From Tetracentron sinense (lineage: Eukaryota > Streptophyta > Magnoliopsida > Trochodendrales > Trochodendraceae), in NCBI GenBank assembly GCA_015143295.1, contig CM026566.1, forward strand, positions 4,389,072 through 4,453,071: 64,000 nt of DNA, given 5' to 3'. The translations under genes were made by a program, and so were the position numbers. Positions 22,175-34,333 of this stretch are shown piece after piece; within the stretch, counting starts at the first letter, position 1; each line of letters opens with the position of its first letter. The notes under the pieces are model-generated. The model saw only the letters and a program-made list of their open reading frames with translations. It did not search any database and was not told where the DNA came from.

Positions 22175-23500
22175 TTCTCCGCAATCCCTAAGAGCATCTA
22201 CTTTTTACAGATGCAGCAGTTGATGCTTGTTTGACTTTTTACACATCCCTCTTGTTCCGACTTTCGGTACATACCTACCTAAGCTATCAGTAGCAGTCCC
22301 AGGTCCAGTATAAGCATCTGAACGCTGGTTGGTAAACTAATATAATACGTCCTTAGTTAACATTCAATCTCCCCGGGACGCTAAAATCTTATCTTTTATT
22401 TATTGTATTATATATATAAGAGATATAAAATCATTCTACCGTACTCCAGGCTTCGCCCTTCGATTGGTTCGATTGTTGTGTTTAGTCGCTCTTGTGAGAG
22501 ATAGGGATAATAGAGACAAGGAACCACCGCCCTTGTCATGGGCCTACTTGGTGCCCTACCTAAACCGACTTTATTTGGAAACTACGGCTTTCCTTCTTTA
22601 GTAACAAGTTGTAGTAACAAGGCTTGTTCAAACAAAAGATCAGAGGCGGTCAATGAACTATTGATTTGAAAGCGTAATCCGGGCTAATATGTCCAAGCGG
22701 TCATCTGTGGCAAAGGCTTTTGTAACTGTGTCTAAATTCTTTTTTTGAATTGTAAATAGAGCTACTTTCCCTCTTCTTCCTTCTATCTCCTACCCTTAAG
22801 TATTTGTATACTGGTAATGGTAATTAGTCTGTAGGCCTTTGTTAGCCAACTTATAGGAAGGTAAAGGAAGGTAGCATGGTTATAGCATGGGCAGGCAATC
22901 GCCTGTTAGCGAATTTTTATCTGTAACGGTAAGAGCATTAGTCAACCATCTGTCGCAATAGCAGTAGCCTTCCCTGCTCCTTATACTTATCAAGCCTTGA
23001 CTTTGATCAATTTCCTCCAACAAGCTTTTCCAGTGCTTTCCTTTTAGCTTGGGCTATTTTTCCGTGAATACACCGTCCTTAATCTTTTCCGTGAGCTATG
23101 GTTCTCTTCTTTGAAATAAGATCTCTCCATTCCTGTATTGTATCACTACTAAGGTAAGGGTAGCATCAGGAATTGGGAAAGGGCTGGCGCAATCAAATCA
23201 GTACAATACTATTAGTATTGTTACTATAGTGTACTTTTTTTGCAACAACTCAAATCACGTATCCCTACCCTTATTGACTTAAAGCTAGCAGCCGGATGGC
23301 TCCTCATTTTGTTTTGTTAGAATACTCCTTAGAGAGGACTAAACTAACTAAGCTACTAAAGGCTATGCGTCAGCAGAAAGGAGGAGGAGACGGAATGCTG
23401 TATTTCGAATATGTGTCCTCTCTCCTTACCCCCATTCCAGACTAGACATTCCAGAAAGAAGATCCAAGAACACAAAACCCAAGCTCCTTCCATGATCAAG
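22175..23500. other. Organelle-like segment, right part (possible NUMT)
   Basis: Mixed-composition DNA without transposon features, for example CTCCCCGGGACGCTAAAATC, CCACCGCCCTTGTCATGGGC and AGCAGCCGGATGGCTCCTC, in the style of plant mitochondrial intergenic DNA. It contains one copy of the hairpin found at 19141-19590. No mitochondrial gene was recognised, so the call stays tentative. Confidence 0.4.
23203..23240. repeat. Isolated copy of the 55-bp hairpin
   Basis: ACAATACTATTAGTATTGTT followed by ACTATAGTGTACTTTTTTT: one full arm and a shortened left arm of the hairpin clustered 3.6 kb to the left. Confidence 0.85.
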
Positions 23501-24190
23501 CTCCTGCATGTCACCCTTTTAACACCCCTGCGTGTCCTTGACATCCTGTATGCTCCTTGAAAATCTCAGCAGACCGCAGCATTACCTCCTGCATGTCACT
23601 CTTTTGACACCCCCGCGTGTCCTCGACATCTTGTATGCTCCTTGGCAATCTTGTTATACTGTAGCATTACCTCTTACATGTCACCCTTTTGACACCCCCG
23701 TGTGTCCTCGACATCCTGTATGCTCCTTGGCAATCTCACCATACCGCAGCATTACCTCCTGTATGTCACCATTTTGACACTCCCGCGTGTCCTCGACATC
23801 TTGTATGCTCCTTGGCAATCTTGCCATACTGCAACATTACCTCTTGCATGTCACCCTTTTGACACCTCCACGTGTCCTCGACATCCTATATGCTCCTTGG
23901 CAATCTCGCCATACCGCAGCATTACCTCCTGCATGTCACCTTTCGATACTCTGTGTGTCTTCGACATCCTGTGTGTACCTTTACAGTGTACACCACCTGC
24001 ATGTCCTCCTCTTCGACACCCCCGTGTGTCCTTGACATCCCGTGTGTACCTTTACAGTGTACACCACCCGCATGTCTCCTTTCGTCACCCTGTGTGTCCT
24101 CGACATCCTGTGTGTACTTTTACAGAGTACACCATTCGTATGTCCCTTTTTAACACCCTGTTTGTTCTCGATGCCCTACGTGTCTTTTCG
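23500..24190 (+). repeat. 85-bp and ~70-bp tandem repeats
   Basis: About five copies of an 85-bp unit (GCATGTCACCCTTTTGACAC, CGTGTCCTCGACATCCTGTA, TGCTCCTTGGCAATCT) run to about 23950. About four shorter units then share the GTGTCCTCGACATCC core but carry GTGTACCTTTACAGTG. The array lies just upstream of a polypurine tract and LTR, which is where Tat-type Ty3/gypsy elements typically carry tandem repeats. Because 85 is not a multiple of three, all three plus frames stay open; the 188-codon ORF is an artefact. Confidence 0.85.
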
Positions 24191-24430
24191 ATCAAAATTG
24201 ATCAAATCCTTCCGGCTAGCGCCTCCGGGTTATGCCATCCTTGCATCCATCAATCCCCAGTTAGTTGACTGAACTACTCACTCTCCCCCAGCAGTGGTTG
24301 TACAACTTCATTACTACCCACCATTTCCATACTGCATCCTCAAGATCCGAGCTCGGTGTAAAAATAGGATGATTCTAGTCTTTGCTGTTCAAATCGCTAA
24401 CTTTGATATTATCTAGCAAAGAGGGACAGC
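24191..24430 (+). mobile_element. Gypsy 3' internal region with PPT
   Basis: Non-coding stretch ending GCAAAGAGGGACAGC immediately before the LTR's TGTAAGCACCC; AAAGAGGGA is the likely plus-strand primer. Confidence 0.6.
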
Positions 24431-26969
24431 TGTAAGCACCCAATTTTTACACCCTTGTCTAATCATGGTTAAGGCATTTTAACCATGGTTACCCCCACTA
24501 AAACCTAGCTAAACCCTAGGTAAACCCTAGTTAAACTATAGGACTCAACCTTAGTAAAACCCTAGTGCAAAACCTATGTCAGAACCCTAGCCCTAGGTAA
24601 CCCTAACGGATGCCCTAGCCTAGCCCTAGAGCCCTTAGGACTTAAACCCTAAGTCCATAGCCCTTAGGGGCCTGAACCTCGGATTTAGGCCCATAAGGCC
24701 CAAAAACCCTAAGCCAAACTCCCTTTACCTGAGTGTGTATGGGTCAGGCTCAGTTCAATCAAATTTTCTTATTGGTGGTAGATGGTCTACTGCCAACAAG
24801 CAATATGCCTAGTTTAACAATGGTGGTAGATCTTCTACAGCTATTGTTCAAATTCCCAGTTTGCAGTCTGCGTAGCCCCCTGCACACTCAACCATCCCTT
24901 CCCTTCACCTCAACTCCTCTCACTCGACCTCCACCAAGTCCAACCCCCTTCCAGAGCTTCCATTCAAATCCCCCTTAGGTCCATAGAGAGGCCTATAAAG
25001 TTCCACCACCCACAACCGAGAACAGGGTTTGCAAATCCTAAAAACTCCATGTTGAACCTCTGCTGCATCATCAACCCTCTAGGTCTCTTCCAAGATTTCG
25101 TAAGCCACCTCTTAAATACCCAAGGACTCCCAGTTCCCTCCTGTTACACCAGCCGTACCTCCACAGGTGCGCCACCACCTGCAGAACACCTTCACCACTC
25201 GGCAACCTCCCTACCCCATTTTCTTCTTGTTCATACATTTTCTATGAGCCCCTGGTTAGTTCCAGGGGATTGTTGCATTTCCCTTACTGTTTATCACAGA
25301 GAAAAACTCATATAGGGTGTTCACCCACCTTGATCATAGGTGTGGTAAACCCCTATGGGTAAAGGCCATGCCTTGAACATACCAAACCACCATGTACCCA
25401 CTGGGGGTCCCTTAGTTCATGAGGGAACCCCTGGTTCCCCTGTGCACAGCCCCCATGGGCAAAAACCAAGCTTTTAAGAAAACTAAGAATGACGATAAAC
25501 TCAGTACCGCCGTTCCTGGCCTTCACTGTTGCAGCCATGTTTTAGCCTACTTAGGTGGGCCCTAGTCTATATCCAGGCCTGGGTTGAACCCCTCTCCTCA
25601 TCCTGAGCCTAACCTGGTCAGTTCAGGTCCATGGGTTATCATTAACTATGGTTAAAATTCAAAAAATTCAATACTGTGCAGAATGACGGTAGATCATCTA
25701 CCGCCATTTCTCTATTTGCTTATTTTGGTAATGACGGTAGATGATCTACCGCCATTTTGTATTTTCAGGTACAACACCTTTGGCATTTTGTGGGGCCCAT
25801 TCCAGGCCACCCCTGGGGCCCACATCAGCCTTAATCTCCTCCTTGGAGTCACCTCTACACATCCATGTTTTCAGACCACCTTGGGTTAGCCCCCTAACCC
25901 GAGTTATCAGTGTACAAACTAGAGTCATAATGTCGGTAATCCTATTACCGACATTAAAATTATTTTTGATTCTGGGCTTTTGCAGGAGCCCAGATCTAGT
26001 AGGAGGCCACCTTAGGACTTGCGTAGCCCCTTGGACCCATTTTAGACTTAACCGTACCCTTAACCATGGTTAAACGCACCCTCGATTAACTTTTGACCAT
26101 GGTTAAACACCCCTTAACCCCACAAATCTTGGAAAAATAATCAAAAAAATTTGGATAAAATCAATTTGGACCATAAAACTGACTTTGGCCCATTTTCAAC
26201 CCTGGTTAGCAACCCTAATCAAGGTTAGACCACCCTTAAACCCGGTTAGCAATCCTAACTGCGGTTACTTTTGGTTTTGGCCTACCGGGCCTAAAACCTA
26301 GTCTACCAGACTTATCCTCGGCCTACCGGGCCTCATCTTAGTCTATCAGGCTTAATCTCATCTCCCTTAAACTGTGGTTAGCAATCCTAACTATGGTTAG
26401 TTTGGCCTAACCCCAGTTAGCAACCTTAACTCTTGTCAAATTCCGCCCTAGTTTATCAGATTACCCCTAAGCCTACCGGACTTGAACCATACACTTGACC
26501 AACCTCGGTCAACCAACCCCTAGTCTATAGGACTAGTCTATGTTAGCCACCCTTGGTGCACACACACACACCCCTCGCCTCGGCATATGCTCACGTGCCA
26601 GAACTACACTCGATCTGATCTCACCATGTGAGTACGTAGGCAACCCAACCTGGGTTCGACCCCAGCTAGCTTTTCATTTCTTGGATTGATGTTAGCTTAA
26701 ACACTTCGACATTTTGAACAAGACTACCTTTAATTAGCTTACACCTAGGGAGTATGGAACCATTGTAAAATGGAAGCCTCGGTGTGCCTAATACCTTCCC
26801 TGGACTTAACTGAACCCCTTGCCCTGATCTCACTCACAGACCAAGACCTTATCCGAATCCCGGGGACTTATCCCTTCTGAATGAGTAGGTGGCGACTCTT
26901 AATCAACCTTCACACCCGTGAGGGTATAGCACCCCTAAAAGGTGAGTGACCCAAAAATCCGTGCTCACA
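24431..26969 (+). mobile_element. Ty3/gypsy-type 3' LTR
   Basis: 2.54 kb from TGTAAGCACCCAATTTTTAC to CCGTGCTCACA, with a polypurine tract before it and a tandem-repeat array before that. A TATA-like CCTATAAAG lies at 24992-25000. The LTR holds AACCCTAG-rich DNA (24500-24680), inverted ACCATGGTTA words, several palindromes and a run of CCTACCGGGCCT repeats (26280-26480). The 5' remainder of the element is missing. Assignment to gypsy/Tat rests on architecture, not on a pol domain. Confidence 0.7.
24770..25965 (+). repeat. GGTAGATgATCTACC palindromes in gypsy LTR
   Basis: Hairpin-forming sequences at about 24773-24800, 24817-24845, 25683-25707 (ACGGTAGATCATCTACCGCC), 25734-25755 (ACGGTAGATGATCTACCGCC) and 25931-25957 (TGTCGGTAATCCTATTACCG). 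The first two lie upstream of the TATA-like box and the others downstream. Confidence 0.75.
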
Positions 26970-28084
26970 AGCCTCCTTGTAGGGTCGTACTGGGAAACAA
27001 ATTGTCCGTGCAATTGTTAGTTTCTAGTAGCTTCTTCACTCGAGTAAAATGAAGCTTGCTCTAGGGAGATGCTCTTAGGTTGGTAGCGAATTGAAGCTTT
27101 CTCTAGGGAGATGCTCTTAGTTTGGTATTCTGCAAATGCAGAACGAGAATAGTAACCAACTCGCTAGAATGAGTTCCAATTGGCTCAAGCAAGTCTCGTA
27201 GAAATAGTTTTTAGAAACTATTAAAAATCTGCTTCTTGAGTTACCGATATATACCAACAACTCCCCAGAACGAATTAAGGGTTTTGTTTGAGAGAGTTGA
27301 GAGTTGCAAGATTGCTTTAAGGTTTCCATACATATTTGGTTCGAACTACTTTTCTTCTCATCTCCCCTTCCACTCTAGAATGCAAGCTTAGTCTTAATGT
27401 ACCATTTTGCTTCTTGTGATTTCTCATGTCTTCAAATTCTGATAGAGATTATTTTAAACCAATCACCAACATTAATTAGGTAGAGTAAATTCTGGAGTCA
27501 CTGCAGTGGAGATCGAATTTGTGGATTCATGGACTATTGGTTGGCATGAGCCAAAGTCGTCACTGACAGAGATTCATTGTGTTGGATCGTGGACTAGTAA
27601 GAACTTCAAAAAAGCTAGGTCATTGAGGAGCTAGAGCCGGTACGGATCAAACTTGTGGGTTCACGGTTGTACAAAGGATTGTAATGTCTAGTCCTATTGG
27701 ATAGGTTCAATCTTTTCTCTTAGTGATTGCTACAAGCTAGACGAGGTCCCATGGTTTTTCCTGTGAAGGTTTTCAGGTAAAAAATCTGTGTCATTTGTGT
27801 GTGATTGTCTCCATATTTGCATATAATTTAAAATTGGGTAGATAGATCCTAGGAGTCTTATTCACCCCCTCTAGGTCTTGTGAGATCATATAAAAGGAAA
27901 TTTCAATTGTTTAAGGCTTCTAATCCTATATGGGCATATACAACAAGAAGAAAGAGGTTAGAGAATCAAGATTCTCTAACCAAATTTTAAGATCCTTATT
28001 TGAATTAAATGAATTAGTTAGGATTACAATAATCCTAATCTTGTACTTCAAATGTAATGCAATTAGTATAATGGATTAGACTTA
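26970..28084. mobile_element. LTR-retroelement remnants
   Basis: Contains a direct repeat (GAAGCTT...TCTAGGGAGATGCTCTTAG at about 27050 and 27092) and a block ending TTATTCACCCCCTCTAGGTC (27858-27880), which resembles the end of a Copia-type LTR. No primer-binding site or coding domain is present. The outline is uncertain. Confidence 0.35.
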
Positions 28085-28380
28085 GGTGGTGTTTGGTAAT
28101 ACTAATCTAAATAGGTAGAGCTTATTTGAAAATTGTGTCTAGTTGGACTTTAGATCGTTAAGTTGAAGGTTAATTGGATGTCTACATCCTTTTGAAATAG
28201 GGGGCTTTACCTGTAAAGAAAAAAGTAGCTATGAGCTACTTTTTAAAGTAGAGGTTTTTACCTCTAAAATCTTACTTCAAAAATATCTAGACATCCAATT
28301 AAACTTTAACTTAACAATCTAAAATCACTCAATTTTGAAATAAGCTCTACCTATTTAGATTAGAGTTACCAAACGCCCTC
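28085..28380. mobile_element. hAT-like MITE
   Basis: 296 bp with long imperfect inverted ends: GGTGTTTGGTAATACTAATC and its partner GATTAGAGTTACCAAACGCC, continuing as TAAATAGGTAGAGCTTATTT against AAATAAGCTCTACCTATTTA. The interior holds a second hairpin, AGTAGCTATGAGCTACTTTT. No convincing 8-bp target duplication. Confidence 0.7.
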
Positions 28381-30864
28381 TTACTTGAGAAGTAATCTAG
28401 TCATTAATTAAATATATATCAAGAAAGAAATGTCGTAATCTTAATTAGAATGGGACTTGGAGATCAAGTTACAAAAGGAGCTGGAGATTTCTCTCCCCCA
28501 CACAATAACCTACGTAACTCTCTTTTCTCCCTTCTCTTTCCTCATGCCTCTTTCTCTCTCTCCTCATCTCTTCTCGCTCTCTTGGATATTGGAGCTTGAT
28601 GGTTGCTTAAAGATTGTTTGAAGGTCTTTAATCTTGTTTGAAGATCTCGGTTTGTGCATTCCTTTGGATCAAGATTTGGATAAAGATTCATTCTTGAAGA
28701 TTCAGATTGATCAAAGAAACCTTAAAGAAAGCTTAAAGAATTCAAAAGGATCATCTATCTCATTCTTTGGAAGCCTATAGAATCGAAGGAGATCTAGGGG
28801 TCCATCAATAGGAGGTTTTACGTTTAGGTAGCTTTGTAATTGCCCTTCTTGAACCCTTGTCCTTGATATTTAGATATATTATTGATAATAAATATAAAAT
28901 ATGAGGATGATTGGCATGAATATATTAGATCTATTCAAGATTTTTTTTTTGGTATTTAATTATAATTACTAAATTATAATTAAATTAAGCCTTATAAATG
29001 GGAAACTAGGTTGGGTATCTCTCTCTATTTCTTTCTAATTGTGAATTAGATTAAGAGAAAGAATCCTAATTTAATTAGAGTCAGTCTATGAGTACTCCCT
29101 AATCCTAACAGTTGATAACTAACCATTAAAGGGCCAGAATTTGAGTTGACTTATTTTGTCTTTTCTAAGGCCACATCAGCTCTAATCCTGACGTTTAATA
29201 ATTGAGATAAACGGCTAAAATTAGGGAGTTAATTTGGTAGTACACTTTGGGAATATCCCTACACTAATTCATCTAATTAACTCCTAATTGTTTAATCCTG
29301 AAACCAAATGAGGATGAAGAAGAGCCCACCACGAAGAAAAAGTCGCTTAAATTTCTTTAAGGATGAAGAGGGCTTTTTAGTCCTTTAATTATTTTCTGGG
29401 TGCTTAACTGAAATAATTTCTCAATTGGTGTATAACAGTAAATATCGGAGTGCACCTAGAGTTCGATTTCAATTAGGAAACCTACTTTCCTCCATAGTAT
29501 TGAACGTTTCTCAGTAGAGAAACCCTGGCTAATCCATACGTTTGAAATGCCCCTTCTTCTCTATGTTTAGAATGCCTCTCTCTTTCTCTCTCTTTTGTTC
29601 TGTACGTTTGGATGCCCCTTCTTCCCTTGGTGGAACGTTTAAGCCTATTGTAGGTTTGAAGATTTTCAAAGGTTGAAAAGTTTAGAGAGAAAAGGAAAAG
29701 AAGAGCAACCATTATCAAAGCAATGAAGAGCCATTAAATTTCATTAGGGAAAAACCTAAAGTTTAAAGAAGGTTTGTGTGAATCTATAAGGATGTTCTAT
29801 ACTTGAAGAACTATGGAAGTATATTTCTTCCAGCTTAATAAAATCAAATAGATCTAAGTTTGATCTTCGATTGATGAATGCCAATCCAAGAGCATATAAT
29901 AAAAATTAAAAATGCATTTTTCAGGATCCCCTTTGATGAATTGCGCTAAATAAGGGTAGCCAGACGCAATTGTGCCCATAGAGTCTCTTTTATCCATCTA
30001 AGAAGAGCAGTGCATAACCAATAGCTTGATGGTGGATTTCAAAATGCGTTCTTAGCATCTACGGACAAGCTGGCTGGAAAAAAAACCTTTTCTGTCTTGT
30101 ATTACGTTAATAATTTACCCAAAATAATGTGCCGATCGGAAGAAGGATTGAACTAATTATATCCCAGCGCAGTAAATCAATGCTTATCCCCAACCCACCC
30201 ATTGATAAATCAATGTAGACTAGGGGAGGTCGCCGTGGCATTGAAGACAGTAAACAAAGCTACCACTCACCCACCATCCCACTACCCACTCACCCACAGA
30301 AAAGAACTCACAACACGCAAATGCCGGTTCCAGCTGAACAACCTATGGGGATCCTTCAAACAAAGAAAGAGCATATTCGCCTTTTTAAGTGAGCCATCCG
30401 GTTTTGACTGAACAAGTGGATTTGATTCCTGTGCCTTCTGCTCTTCCCAGGAAGAGGGTATTTTTTCAAAGTCGACTAAGAAGAGAAAGAAACCTTCTCA
30501 AAATTTCTTTGTAAAAATAGGTAAAGGAATGCATTTCCCTAGTCTTAGAACCCATTTTTTTCTTTTTAGTTCATTTTGAATTGACACTTATTTTAGCTTT
30601 AAACCACCAATCCATCTTAAACTAAGGACCCCTTTCACGCATTCCACAGAATAGGAGCTCCATGTAAGAAATAGAGAAAGAAAGGTACCTCTCTAGTTCT
30701 AGAATTCAAAATTTTCAAAATTTTGCACTCATGATTTTAAAATGAATATCCGTTTTTTCATGCATTCATGATCCATTTAAAAATAAATAAATTTGGCTAC
30801 ACTTTCCTTTAGTTTAATAGCATGTGTTGGCCTACCTTGGTAAGGTCATGTTGATGGTTAGAAT
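28381..30864 (+). mobile_element. Family C LTR fragments
   Basis: Two or three stretches (about 28480-28990 and 29460-29960) resemble the 3' half of the LTR that begins at 31455: CT-rich leader, AAGATCnnAGATT words, AATAAAATCAAATAGATCTA, then AAATTAAAAATGCATTTTTC. No coding domain is recognised. 29980-30860 has no interpretable feature. Confidence 0.35.
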
Positions 30865-31408
30865 TAGGGCTGTAAATGGAGCGGATTAGTGGTATATTAT
30901 GAATTCATATCTGATTATATATTCGAATATCCAAATTCGAACAAATATCTAGCAGATAGTGAAATATGATATCTGTATCCAATTAAAATATTCGAATTAA
31001 GATAGTATCCGAATTATCCGATTACTTTTAAAAAGTTTAAAAAAAATGTAAATTAATAATTACAAAATGTAAAATTAAATAAATTTTTATTTTAAAAATA
31101 GTAACTTAATATTTATCTCTATTTATATTAAAAATAAAAATTCAATCTATTAAATTATGTAAAAAAATATATATTTTAAAGGTTGTATTAGTTTTATAAA
31201 TTAAAAATATTATTTATAGATATTATACAATCGATCGGATATTTATGGGATCAGCATACCAGTATCCGAATTCGTTTCCGATTATAAACAGATAGTAAAT
31301 GTACTATCCGAAATCGCTTGGTCAGATACCTATTCAGATAATTATCCTACTAAATAGATTCGGATATGAATCGGATACGGATAATATCCCATTCCGTTGA
31401 CAGCCCTA
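30865..31408. mobile_element. hAT non-autonomous element with 8-bp TSD
   Basis: 544 bp with ends TAGGGCTGTAAATGG and CCGTTGACAGCCCTA, flanked on both sides by GTTAGAAT (30857-30864 and 31409-31416), a perfect 8-bp target duplication of hAT type. The interior is AT-rich with repeated GATATCCGAAT-like words and no transposase. The perfect TSD suggests a fairly recent insertion. Confidence 0.92.
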
Positions 31409-31454
31409 GTTAGAATGCCAAGCTAGAAATCTTGCATACTCCTTCTGAACCTTA

Positions 31455-32897
31455 TGTTAGACATGTATGCCCACAAAGCCATTCCGGAATTGTATTTATC
31501 TATTTTTAAATCAATAAATGCATATTTTACATTCACACATTGTCTTCTACATTGGGTAATATATCGAAAGTATCTCATTGGATGAGACTACTTTGTCCCT
31601 TAGGTAACATTGTAGGAAAACCATCCAATTAGTTGATAACTGATTACTAAGGAGATATGGTTTTTCCGGTTCCTTGTAGACCTAAAATTGTTCTAAGTTA
31701 ATCAGGATGCATCTGGACAATGTATTCCTAATAACTTACACATTGTTAGTTTCATATGATGGAGTGATGAATCTCAATCACTGAGAGAATGGTCTCTTGA
31801 CTAAGATGTGGATATGAGTAAGAAATACTTATATTGTAACTGGATCGCTCAGTGGATACCCTTAGAAATATACTGTCTTTATATTTAGGGTAGTCCATTT
31901 GACAGAATGTCCTTAACTTGAGAGGTAGACATCTTCTCTAGTATTTGCCTATATAGCTTTGATGTAGCCAATCGTCAATGTCCAACACATCGGACTAAAT
32001 ACGGGCTCGTTGGGTTATGTACGCTGTACTGGAAGAAGTGTGTGTACGCTCAACAAGGATTCCACTACTCTTACAGAGTAAATAATATTGAGTTGATACT
32101 TGTCAAAACCGGACTTGAAAAACTCAGCGCTAGTATTTATCGATGAAATGGTTTTATCGAGGAATTTATTTTCTGTATAAAAAAAATGTAATTATTATTA
32201 TTATTTCTTTTAAAGAATTTTTAAAATGTTTTGCAAGTCTAAGTTTGACTAAAAGTATCAAAGAGAATGTGTTCTCAATATAAGCCAGGGATTAAAGACA
32301 GTATTAGATATTGCCTCGTAAGCTTATAACAATATTGGAAGTGGAGAGACTGATCTGTAAACAAATCTTGAGATAGAAATACCTGCAAGTAATTCTCTAT
32401 TTTCTGGGGGTTAATCACATTGTTTTAATGGACATTAATTGTGATTGGTGGAAGTCCAGGGATATAGATAAAATTCTATAATCCTAATGGAGTTTTTAGG
32501 AAAGGTGTTTCCTAGTAACAATGCTTTAACCAAAATGTTGAATACTTGGTCCTACAACCGGAAATAGGAGATCCCTTTAGATCCCACACACAAGGACCTT
32601 CTTAAATTATTTAATTTAATAATTTATTAAATTAATTAATTTCTTTAAGTAATCACTATATGGTATAGTGAAGCTCTAAAAGGTGGAATCACATTAGATG
32701 TGAAAAACCAAATGGGTAGGACCCATTGGGTAATATTTTAAAAGAATTATTAAAGTGACCAAAAGGGTTTAGAACCCACTGGGGGCGTGTGGAGTGGGGC
32801 CCACCTAGGGTCGGACGCCCACTTCAAGGTGGATATAATAATTGTTATTATATTTAATTAGTTTCTAATTAACTAAACTACTTATTGGATAAGGTTG

Positions 32898-32929
<32 letters not shown>

Positions 32930-33650
32930 CTAATTAAAGATTCTCTATTTGTTAGAGATTCTATTAGTTTCTTGCTAATCAAGGAATCCTAATTGGATTA
33001 GGATAAAGATAAGATTAGTTGGACACTAATGGATAAGATTAGTTTCTATTTTGATTAATCCTAATTAATTAAAGGAGAAACCAAATAGGAAACTAATTTG
33101 AGGAATTCTAATTGGATTAGAAAGTGGAAACTAGGGTTGCAACCAACCCAAGGTAGCCTATTTAAAGAGAGGACGTCCAAGGCTTTGGGACATTATTATT
33201 TTTCCAGAAATTTCCAGATTTGGAAATCCCTCTCCTCTCCTCAATCTCACGCCCCTCTCTCCCTATCCTTGTGGTGTACGGTCTAGCCCCTTTGCCCCCT
33301 TTTTTTCTTCTCTTGTATTCTTAGTTTTTGAAGATCAAAAAGAGGATCAAGAAAGGTTCTTTATAATAAAAGATTTGATCTTTTATTCAAGATCCTAGAG
33401 CTGGATATTTGGAAGGGTCATTAGCTTCCATTAGAGAAAGCTTTAAAGAAAAAGAAGGTCCGTGTGGATTGCGAAGGAGACTTGGCACTTGTGAAGTTTT
33501 GCCGGTATTGCTTTTATCGTGGATTTGACTTAACAATTTCAAAGTCGTAAAGGTATTGTGATTTTTACTCTCATTAAATAAAATCAATTAGAATCTTAGT
33601 CAGATCTTGGGATTCGATGTATGCCCCCCAAGAACTGTTTTTCTAAAATT
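31455..33650 (+). mobile_element. LTR, family C (probably Copia-type)
   Basis: Starts TGTTAGACATGTATGCCCAC. Downstream come a TATA-like TATTTAAAGAG (about 33160), a CT-rich leader (33225-33310), AATAAAATCAATTAGAATCT and ATGTATGCCCCCCAAGAAC. A (TTAG)n run lies inside. 5757-5947 is an inverted copy of its first 190 bp. The 3' end and any target duplication could not be fixed. Confidence 0.45.
32898..32928. repeat. (TTAG)n microsatellite
   Basis: About seven uninterrupted TTAG units inside the family C LTR. Confidence 0.9.
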
Positions 33651-34130
33651 AAAAAGAGGCATACTTTCACCTTATCCCCATTAGCTAATATCCCTATTTA
33701 GGAATTTCAAATGCCTTTTCTTTAGATAAGGTTCTATGTTTAGGTTAGCCTTCGTTAAAGTCCCTAGAATAAATTTATTCGAATTTCCTTGGCCATAGTG
33801 TGTTAAGGATATCTTATATTCCCTTAATATTTAGTATAGTTGTGGAACTATTTTTTCTCATTTTTACACATTTAGAGTCCTATTATTATAGAATCCTCTT
33901 TTGTTCATCATTATTATCCACCAAGCATTTTCTCATTCTTTTTTAAAGCCAATTTTTCAAGTAGAATTTTTCAAGGATATGTCGAAGGCATAGGTTATCA
34001 TCTTTGGACAGATGATTTGGGGTGCCAAATCATCTTCCCTAAATCATAATAGATTCCCCTATCCCAAATCTCATTTTGGGTTTTGCAAAAATAGTCTTGT
34101 CTTGTTTTAATATTAAAATATAAAATTGAT
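33651..34130. other. Non-coding stretch
   Basis: AT-rich DNA between the LTR and the edge of the segmental duplication. No feature recognised. Confidence 0.4.
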
Positions 34131-34333
34131 TTTAGGTGACCAACCACATATTAACTCACATATTAACTCAAAGGTTGGTAGGAACTCTATATTTGCCATA
34201 TTGACATGCTATATGGGTGCTAATGAAGAGAATATTTTAGACTTTATATTTTATTTTTGAAAAGTCGATATATCACAGCTGCCGACTCTGCTTAGGATCG
34301 AACCCAAGAACTGACATTACTTCCATTCCACGC

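Noticed and set aside
22175-23500. Organellar tRNA, rRNA or protein genes in the mitochondrial-like segment
   Set aside because: None could be recognised by eye; the segment is described only as organelle-like.
23532-24272. Overlapping plus-strand ORFs up to 188 aa rich in Cys, His and Pro
   Set aside because: All frames read through the same 85/70-bp repeats, so the openness is a property of the repeat and not evidence of a gene.
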